Shown here in pieces: positions 5,483 through 10,631 of a stretch of 10,631 nucleotides of DNA; position 1 is the first letter of the stretch; each line of letters starts with the position of its first letter. The position numbers and the translations under genes are program-made. This DNA comes from Acidobacteriota bacterium (GTDB taxonomy: Bacteria; Acidobacteriota; Terriglobia; Terriglobales; Acidobacteriaceae). The notes below the pieces were generated by a model. The model made no database searches. It had not been told where the DNA came from and saw only the letters and a list, made by a program, of their open reading frames with translations. The stretch spans positions 1-10,631 of the forward strand of contig JAJXXG010000243.1 in the NCBI GenBank assembly GCA_021781255.1, written 5' to 3'.

Positions 5483-6804
5483 TGCCGCCCGCCAACGCAT
5501 CCCGGCGCACCGCCGACCCCGCCGCCCACAACGACGCATCCGCTGGCTTTCGTTCCGTCCACGGCATCGGCGTGCTCTGCGGACTCGGCGCGGGCGCATG
5601 GCTCGGCGCGGCTGAAGCGCCCACCAAGCTCGTCAACTCCGGCCTCTCGCCTTACGCCATCTCGCTCTGCATGGTCGCCGGAGTGTTCACCGCGCGCTGG
5701 ACCGTCCCCACGCTCATCAAGGGCACGCGCCAGGTCTTCGCCGATCTCGCCGAGAACGCGCACCTCATCCCCACAGCCATCCTCGCCGGCATGCTCTGGG
5801 CCGTCGCCAACACGCTCACCGTCTTTGCCATTCGAGATGTCGGCCTCGCCATCGCCTTTCCCTTGTGGAACACCAACTCGCTCATCGGCATCCTCTGGGG
5901 CCGCCTGCTCTTTGGCGAACTCAAAGGCGCCAGCCGCAAAAACACCGCCAAAGTCGTCCTCGGCGCAGCCGCCATCGTTGCCGCTGCCGTTCTGCTCGGC
6001 TTCAGCACCATCCACAGCGCCGGTCCGCATGCCCACAGCGCCCTCGGCGGCATCCTCGCCGCGGCCGGCGCCAGCCTCCTCTGGGGAACCATGTACATCC
6101 CCTATCGCAAGGCCTACGTCAGCGGCATGAGCCCGCTCTCCTTCGTCACCGTCTTCACCATCGGCGAACTCGCTACCGTCCTCGTGCTCGCCTTCGCGCT
6201 CGACCTGAACTCAGTGCACCTGCTGATGCATTCCTCCGAGACCAGGCAAGTAATTTTCTGGCTGTTCCTCGGCGGATTCGTCTGGGTCATCGGCGACATC
6301 TTCCAGCAGTACGCCACCAAATACATCGGCATTGGCCGCGGCATCCCGCTCTCCAACACCAATCAGATATGGGGCCTTGCCTGGGGCGCGCTCGTCTTCG
6401 GCGAACTGGCACACGCCAACGCCGCTCACCGCCTCATGGTCGTCATCGGTTCGGTGGTGATGATCCTCGGCGCGCTCGCCGTCAGCACAGCCATCGCCAC
6501 CGAGCGCGAACACGCCTCCACCAACGCCGCCGTCCGCCGCGAATGCACACGCTACCAGCTCGATTACAGCCGCGTCCTCCAGGCCTACAGCGGCGCAGCG
6601 CCCGCCAACGGCAAGCCCGCCCGCGCCTGGTGGGACTACCTCATCCTCGCCTGCGCCCTCGGCGTCTTCGTCGGTCTCGGCCTGCAGGCCCGCGTCCCCG
6701 CACTCGCCATGAACCTCACCTGGACCGCCATCCTCAGCGCCGCCCTGGTCGTCACCGCCACCCTCTGCGCCTGGGCCCTCTGGTCCAAAACCCGCTTCGA
6801 CTGA
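5482..6804 (+). CDS. DMT-superfamily permease, probably GRP/RhaT-like sugar transporter
   Basis: Inner-membrane transporter of 440 aa from ATG 5482. About ten hydrophobic segments between residues 27 and 338 fit the drug/metabolite transporter fold, made of two homologous halves. The halves can be seen directly: VGLAIAFPLWNTNSLIGILWG, continuing RLLFGEL (120-147), mirrors IGIGRGIPLSNTNQIWGLAWG, continuing ALVFGEL (282-309). The NTN motif and the GELxxA ends recur in both. This resembles glucose/ribose-porter (GRP) or rhamnose-type carriers, and also the plant ureide permease family, so the substrate is uncertain. After a hydrophilic stretch (about 340-383) two more hydrophobic segments follow (384-402 and 411-433), beyond the ten expected. 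The frame is open upstream to 5257, but that region is occupied by repeats and the small ORF, so ATG 5482 in the TGATG overlap is preferred. No ribosome binding site precedes it, in line with coupling. Confidence 0.83.
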   Translation: MPPANASRRTADPAAHNDASAGFRSVHGIGVLCGLGAGAWLGAAEAPTKLVNSGLSPYAISLCMVAGVFTARWTVPTLIKGTRQVFADLAENAHLIPTAILAGMLWAVANTLTVFAIRDVGLAIAFPLWNTNSLIGILWGRLLFGELKGASRKNTAKVVLGAAAIVAAAVLLGFSTIHSAGPHAHSALGGILAAAGASLLWGTMYIPYRKAYVSGMSPLSFVTVFTIGELATVLVLAFALDLNSVHLLMHSSETRQVIFWLFLGGFVWVIGDIFQQYATKYIGIGRGIPLSNTNQIWGLAWGALVFGELAHANAAHRLMVVIGSVVMILGALAVSTAIATEREHASTNAAVRRECTRYQLDYSRVLQAYSGAAPANGKPARAWWDYLILACALGVFVGLGLQARVPALAMNLTWTAILSAALVVTATLCAWALWSKTRFD

Positions 6805-6926
6805 CGACCTGCCAGGCGGAGCTAGGGGATTAATTGGGAAAATAACCGGTGCTGACCACGTCTATAGATGGCTCACGACAAACAACATATTCCTATATCC
6901 TGGGACACAAGCACATTAGGGGATCG

Positions 6927-7307
6927 ATGAAACCTGCCTTTGTCGGACTCATGAACGCCGTAATGATTGCCGCGACTCTATATGTCACATTTACGACGCT
7001 TGTATTCCTGCCCATGGTCGCTCCGCTTCTGAGCCCTACGGGAGTCTTCTTCCTTTCACTTTTTGGCGCTTCCGTGTTAAGTATCGTTCTCGGCTTTGGA
7101 AGCCTTAAGCGCGCTGCTTTTATTTTGGCTATCGGAGTCGGATTCGCAGCCCTCACCTACTGGTGGATTGTCATATGTCGGGCATCGCGGCCAATATGGT
7201 CGGATTTTCGCTTGTTTGTAGCTCCGGAGGTCTGCTTTTCGATCGCCGGATTGACCAGGTGGATACTTAGTCGTCCACGAAGCCAGGAGGTAAATGTGGA
7301 CGTGTGA
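6927..7307 (+). CDS. Small hypothetical membrane protein (126 aa)
   Basis: From ATG 6927, preceded closely by AGGGGA, the frame runs to TGA 7305-7307. A GTG at 6849 would add 26 polar residues but lacks a ribosome binding site. Hydrophobic segments at about 8-36, 39-59 and 63-84 suggest three membrane spans. A weaker fourth follows near 97-114, and the tail is polar (SRPRSQEVNVDV). A short WWIVICRASRPIW stretch follows span three. I do not recognise a family. Base composition is lower than in the neighbours: a hand count gives about 49% G+C for 6841-7140, against 63% for a sampled 60-bp stretch of lpxC. Codons ending in T or A are frequent. This may mean recent acquisition or relaxed selection. 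The gene stands alone, 122 bp after the permease. Confidence 0.6.
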   Translation: MKPAFVGLMNAVMIAATLYVTFTTLVFLPMVAPLLSPTGVFFLSLFGASVLSIVLGFGSLKRAAFILAIGVGFAALTYWWIVICRASRPIWSDFRLFVAPEVCFSIAGLTRWILSRPRSQEVNVDV

Positions 7308-7368
7308 TTTGAGTCTTGTCGCCGCCGGGTGCCCCATCCATGGCGTCCGCGCAGCGGGCGACATGGGT

Positions 7369-7416
7369 GGGTGAGTCAACGAACCTGCGCATCCTCGCAC
7401 CCTCGTTGACTCACCC
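7369..7416. repeat. Perfect 14-bp inverted repeat with 20-nt loop
   Basis: GGGTGAGTCAACGA (7369-7382) is exactly complementary to TCGTTGACTCACCC (7403-7416). Wobble and G-C pairs can extend the stem outward by about four positions (7365-7368 with 7417-7420). The loop contains a second small stem (TGCG 7386-7389 with CGCA 7396-7399). No T-run follows on either strand, so it is not a canonical terminator. It lies between the small membrane gene and a leaderless-type promoter box, and could be a bidirectional transcript end, a protein site, or a remnant of a mobile-element end. Confidence 0.7.
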
Positions 7417-7431
7417 GCCTCACCCGCCCGC

Positions 7432-7437
7432 TACAAT
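7432..7437 (+). promoter_or_regulatory. Candidate -10 box (TACAAT) of a leaderless transcript
   Basis: TACAAT (5 of 6 consensus) ends 6 nt before ATG 7444, so transcription would start at or next to the start codon, giving a leaderless mRNA. A TTGACT lies at 7406-7411 in the right arm of the inverted repeat, but its 20-nt spacing is too long for a normal -35. The -10 box alone is plausible. Confidence 0.45.
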
Positions 7438-7443
7438 ACCCCC

Positions 7444-7545
7444 ATGACCGAGCCGCCTCTGGTTGACCTTGTCGGCGTGGGCCTCAACGCCATGAATCCC
7501 CCATCCGATTCTGTGGCTGGGAGGGGAAAAAGCCGGAATGGATAA
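7444..7545 (+). pseudogene. Remnant of a PfkB/ribokinase-type sugar kinase N-terminus
   Basis: ATG 7444 begins a frame whose first 17 residues (MTEPPLVDLVGVGLNAM) look like the N-terminal strand of PfkB-family carbohydrate kinases. From memory, acidobacterial members typically read DLVGVGLNAxDT there. The next residues would normally continue DT and a long kinase domain. Here the sequence switches after NAM (near 7494) to an unrelated stretch (NPPSDSVAGRGKSRNG) and stops at TAA 7543-7545. The kinase was apparently cut after its first codons by deletion or insertion, leaving promoter and start in place. The match is short, so a chance resemblance or a genuine 33-aa peptide cannot be excluded. 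Confidence 0.42.
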
Positions 7546-7797
7546 GCCCCAAGGCAAAGGCTCTCAAGCATCTGCACAACCCGCTATGCAGATACCCGTC
7601 GCCGAGAATCAGCGAAGACTCTAAATCGCTGGAACGAAGCTGCGCCATCGTGCTAGACTGCGCAGTAAAGCAATTTACCTGCATGCTTTCTGTTTCATTC
7701 TGTTGGGATCCACAATCGGGTGGCGCATTCCCTCACGGCACTGCGGGCGGGCAACTTTTGGGAGATGAACAACGTCTCTAATACTGGCGCGAGCACG
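7546..7797. other. Region without a recognisable gene, upstream of the VWFA-related gene
   Basis: No reading frame here resembles a protein family I know. Plus-strand frame 3 is open from about 7491 to 7781 but has no good start or ribosome binding site, and its Cys- and Ser-rich translation looks non-coding. A 7-bp inverted repeat, ATCTGCA (7570-7576) with TGCAGAT (7587-7593), could form a hairpin. The promoter of the downstream gene should lie in 7640-7764, but I see no convincing -35/-10 pair. In the downstream gene's frame an ATG at 7765 is directly preceded by GGGAG, too close to act as a ribosome binding site for it. Confidence 0.5.
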
Positions 7798-10631
7798 ATG
7801 AATCATCTCCTTACGGCGAGCTTGTTGTTCGGTGCTGCTCTGGCAGCATCGCTTCCCTGCCCTGGGGCTCAACAGGCCGCAGCGCCGCCAGCCGCTGACG
7901 CGCCGGGAACCGCCGATGCAATGCAGCTCTACCTCGCCGTCCATGACAAGAGAGGCAAGCCCGTCCTCGACCTCAAGCCGGAAGAGCTGGATTTAACCGA
8001 TGATGGTTCGCCCGCAAAGCTCGACGGCCTTCGACTCGTCAACGCCGACAAGCGGACGGCAAATCTCGTCACCTTTGTTTTCGATCAATTCCCGGATGAA
8101 AGCGGCCCGCGCCCGAAAAAGAATTCCGCAAAGATTGGGAACGCCCGCGATGCGGCCTTGAAGATTCTCTCCATGCTCTCCGAAAGTGGATTTGAATTCT
8201 CGGTCTTCAATGTCGATGCGAGGCTCCACCTGCAGCAGGAATTCACACCCGACCTCAACGCAGTCGAGAACGCCATTGACACAGCCACCGGACCCCTCGC
8301 AACCAGAGACAAGAAAGCAGCCTCTGAGGCCGAAAAGAAAATCGTCTCGGTCGCTCTGAACGGAGCCGACTCCACCGGCAAGAGGGTCGCCTCGCAAGAG
8401 CGCCTGCGCGCCCAGTCCATCTATGCGGCGCTCAGGAACTCGACCCACATCGCGCAGGACCGACATATCACGCCCTCTCTCTCCGCCTTGATGGCGTTAG
8501 TGCAGTCGCAGCAGGATCTCGGAGGGCGAAGGACCGTCGTCTATCTCAGTTCGATTCAGCAGACGCAAATCGGTGCAGCCGCAAAGCAGGCAATTGAGTC
8601 CATCATTGGATCGGCAAATCAGGCCGGTGTCAGCATTGACGTCATCGACTGTCTTTCGCTCGGCCCACATGGATCGCGGATCAAGGTATTAGATCCGAAC
8701 ACCCAGGGCGCCCTTGTCGCCCTGAACACAAAATCTTTACCAGGAGGTTCGATCTCTATCGCACCAGACCAGGGCACCCTGGAAGTGGTTGAAGATGCGC
8801 CCGTCAGCACGGACCTCCAGCATCTGGCCGTTGCAACCGGCGGCACCTATCTCTATGGAGATGGCCAGCGCAAATCCCTCCAGCAGCTCATCGGAGACAT
8901 GACGACGTATTACCAGGCGTCCTTTCTTCCCCGCATCGGGGAATACGATGGAAAATTCCACCCACTCGTCGTCAGCCCGCTCCGCGCCGGCCTCAAAGTC
9001 CGCACCCAGACAGGCTATCTCGCCTTACCCCCTCCCACAGCAGACGGCAGCCGTCCGCAACCCTTCGAGTTGCCTCTGCTCAAGCTGCTCAAGCAATCGC
9101 CCTTGCCTTCGCAACTGCCCTTCCGCGCAGCAATCCTCAATATGGGCGAGAGCGCTGACGGAAAAAGAGCCACCCTGGCCATTGAAGCTCCCGTCGAAAG
9201 CCTCGACATCGAGAGCGACGCAAACTCGCCCAGCTCTCTCGCGCACCTGTTGATGGTTGCCTATGTCAAGGACGAGACCGGCGCCATCGCGGCCCACTTC
9301 AGTTCCAACACTCCGCAGCGCATCCCGCTCCATCATGACGCCGTGAAAAGCTCCGACGTCATCTCGCTGCAGCGCCACTTTGTCCTGCCTCCAGGGAAAT
9401 ACGCCATGGAAGTCCTGATCGTCGACAGCAAGAGCGGCAAGGCAGGGGCGCAGCGCATTCCCTTTGAGATTTCCAGCGCGTCCGGCGCGCCCTCGATCGG
9501 CAGCATCGTCCTGGTCCGGCACACGGATCCGGTTCCCGCCGAAGACGACTCCTCTGACCCCCTTCGCGACGGCAAGAACCGGGTCACACCAAATCTCTCC
9601 GGGGCATTGCCGCCAGGAGCCACCAAGGTCTCCATCTTCTTCGCCGCGCATGCCGACCCCCACGCATCTCAACCGGCAAATTTGCAGATCTCGGTGCTCC
9701 GCGATGGACGCATCCTGGGTGGCGCACCGGCAGTCACCCGACAGATAAACGGAGAAGAGTATTTCTCTTACCTCACCGGCTTCTCGATCAATCAGCCCAC
9801 GGACGGCAACTATCAGGTGGAAGCTGTTCTCGCCCAGGGCGGAAAGACCGCGGAGTCGAACACCCTCTTCACTCTCACCAACGTGGAATCTGCCGACCCT
9901 GACCCCCCGGGCGGCTCAGAGTCTCTCGAATCCGTCTCCCGGCCCGCTGGCCCGCTCGCCATCACCGTCTCCACCAATCCCGTCCAGCACCCCGCCGACG
10001 ACGAACTCAAAGCGCTCATTGCAGATGCCACGCGCTACGCAGCGGATTATTGGGATGCCCTGCCAAACTTTACTTGCAACAATGTGACGGAACGATTTGT
10101 CGGTTCCATTGGAAACACGAAATGGGAGCACAAGGATACGCTCACTGGCGAACTGACCTACTTCAACCATGAAGAGGACTGGCACTTCCTGGAATCCGAG
10201 AGAAACCGCCACAAAAGCCACGACAGCGCAGCAAAAACCGAGCAAGGCATCTCCGGGGCCGGGATCTTCGGAGGGGTGATTCGAGGCCTCTTCCGGCCCG
10301 CGTCCAAGGCAGAGATTACGTGGACTGAAACCGCTGCTCTCGGTGATGGAACCGTACAGGTGTTCAAATATCGCGTGGCCCGTGAAAACTCAAATCTCAA
10401 TCTCCGTGTCGGTCCAAATGAGGTGATCGCGGTTGGCTATCACGGCATGGTGTACATTGACAGCGCGACACACGGAGTCCGGCGCATCACGGAAATTGCC
10501 GACGACGTGCCGAGAAAGTTTCCCATCCATGGGGCTCTCGTCAGTGCGGACTATGACTACGTCTCCATTGGCGGACAGAACTACCTGGTGCCCGTCGGTG
10601 CCCAGGTCATCTTGAGAAAAGGCCGAGGCGA
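7798..10631 (+). CDS. Secreted VWFA-related acidobacterial domain protein with C-terminal PNFTC-type domain, 3' truncated
   Basis: The frame is open from ATG 7798 (or in-frame ATG 7765) to the right edge: at least 944 codons, no stop reached. Residues 1-26 form a hydrophobic export signal without Lys or Arg. Residues 42-410 fit the VWFA-related acidobacterial domain as I recall it (TIGR03436). It opens with YLAVHDKRGKPVLDLKPEELDL, then VTFVFDQF, GGRRTVVYLSS, AGVSIDVID, LAVATGGTYL and a closing YYQASFLP, with GLKVRTQTGYLAL. The metal-binding DxSxS of true VWA domains is not visible. A long beta-rich middle (about 420-715) follows. From about 725 a distinct domain has LPNFTCNN (755-762), then SGAGIFGGVIRGLF, YIDSATHGVRRI, FPIHGALVSADYDY and IGGQNYLVPV, a pattern I associate with acidobacterial exported proteins of unknown function. 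The role may be cell-surface adhesion or assembly; this is inference. Start choice is uncertain because neither ATG has a good ribosome binding site. Confidence 0.85.
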   Translation, partial: MNHLLTASLLFGAALAASLPCPGAQQAAAPPAADAPGTADAMQLYLAVHDKRGKPVLDLKPEELDLTDDGSPAKLDGLRLVNADKRTANLVTFVFDQFPDESGPRPKKNSAKIGNARDAALKILSMLSESGFEFSVFNVDARLHLQQEFTPDLNAVENAIDTATGPLATRDKKAASEAEKKIVSVALNGADSTGKRVASQERLRAQSIYAALRNSTHIAQDRHITPSLSALMALVQSQQDLGGRRTVVYLSSIQQTQIGAAAKQAIESIIGSANQAGVSIDVIDCLSLGPHGSRIKVLDPNTQGALVALNTKSLPGGSISIAPDQGTLEVVEDAPVSTDLQHLAVATGGTYLYGDGQRKSLQQLIGDMTTYYQASFLPRIGEYDGKFHPLVVSPLRAGLKVRTQTGYLALPPPTADGSRPQPFELPLLKLLKQSPLPSQLPFRAAILNMGESADGKRATLAIEAPVESLDIESDANSPSSLAHLLMVAYVKDETGAIAAHFSSNTPQRIPLHHDAVKSSDVISLQRHFVLPPGKYAMEVLIVDSKSGKAGAQRIPFEISSASGAPSIGSIVLVRHTDPVPAEDDSSDPLRDGKNRVTPNLSGALPPGATKVSIFFAAHADPHASQPANLQISVLRDGRILGGAPAVTRQINGEEYFSYLTGFSINQPTDGNYQVEAVLAQGGKTAESNTLFTLTNVESADPDPPGGSESLESVSRPAGPLAITVSTNPVQHPADDELKALIADATRYAADYWDALPNFTCNNVTERFVGSIGNTKWEHKDTLTGELTYFNHEEDWHFLESERNRHKSHDSAAKTEQGISGAGIFGGVIRGLFRPASKAEITWTETAALGDGTVQVFKYRVARENSNLNLRVGPNEVIAVGYHGMVYIDSATHGVRRITEIADDVPRKFPIHGALVSADYDYVSIGGQNYLVPVGAQVILRKGRG

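Noticed and set aside
5865..6833. A 322-codon plus-strand frame inside the permease gene
   Set aside because: The translation is almost entirely Arg, His and Pro, the usual result of shifting frame in C-ending codons.
7406..7437. TTGACT and TACAAT as a full -35/-10 promoter
   Set aside because: The spacer is 20 nt, outside the usual 16-18; only the -10 box was kept.
7483..7781. Possible small genes between the kinase remnant and the VWFA-related gene (plus frame 3, and a 66-codon minus frame)
   Set aside because: No ribosome binding sites, atypical amino acid composition and no recognisable domain.
9025..9672. Minus-strand open frame of about 215 codons within the VWFA-related gene
   Set aside because: It overlaps a continuous plus-strand frame with clear domain motifs; the antisense product has no family features.
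1..10631. CRISPR array, tRNA/rRNA genes, transposase, phage or toxin-antitoxin modules
   Set aside because: No regularly spaced repeats, no cloverleaf or rRNA-like sequence and no transposase, integrase or toxin motifs seen in any plausible coding frame.

Overview
The window looks like chromosomal DNA from a diderm Acidobacteriota, most likely class Terriglobia (the Granulicella / Edaphobacter / Terriglobus neighbourhood). The best evidence is the long secreted protein at the right edge. It carries the 'VWFA-related acidobacterial domain' and ends in a second, PNFTC-type domain that I also associate with this phylum. An lpxC gene shows that the cell makes lipid A. Most genes are about 60-65% G+C, and several have weak or no Shine-Dalgarno sequence. 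Assignment is from memory of families; no search was run.

Layout. (1) Positions 1-1425, plus strand: the C-terminal end of an amidase, followed 7 nt later by an Opp/Dpp-type ABC ATPase. (2) Positions 1430-4075, minus strand: an M20 metallopeptidase, then a small exported protein of unknown function, then an exported FKBP-type prolyl isomerase whose stop codon lies 4 nt from the convergent ABC ATPase stop. (3) Positions 4076-4278: a divergent control region with an 18-bp inverted repeat. (4) Positions 4279-5211, plus strand: lpxC, started from TTG behind a strong ribosome binding site. (5) Positions 5212-5377: a cluster of hairpin-forming repeats ending in a promoter-like sequence. (6) Positions 5378-6804: an overlooked 34-codon membrane-peptide ORF that overlaps, as TGATG, the start of a DMT-superfamily sugar-type permease. 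(7) Positions 6805-7307: a lower-G+C patch with a small membrane protein. (8) Positions 7308-7797: no intact gene, but a perfect 14-bp inverted repeat, a leaderless-type -10 box and a short remnant resembling the start of a PfkB sugar kinase. (9) Position 7798 to the edge: the VWFA-related protein, running off the window.

How the genes fit together. The amidase and ABC ATPase are probably co-transcribed. The three minus-strand genes could form one transcript concerned with periplasmic or peptide processing, but this rests only on order and spacing. The 34-aa ORF and the permease are the most convincing coupled pair. I see no defence system, integrated phage, CRISPR array, tRNA or intact mobile element. 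The region from 6805 to 7797 looks like a site of past rearrangement. Nothing here is clearly a new multi-gene system. The best leads are the small membrane ORF, the kinase remnant with its hairpin, the repeat cluster after lpxC, and the two-domain acidobacterial protein.
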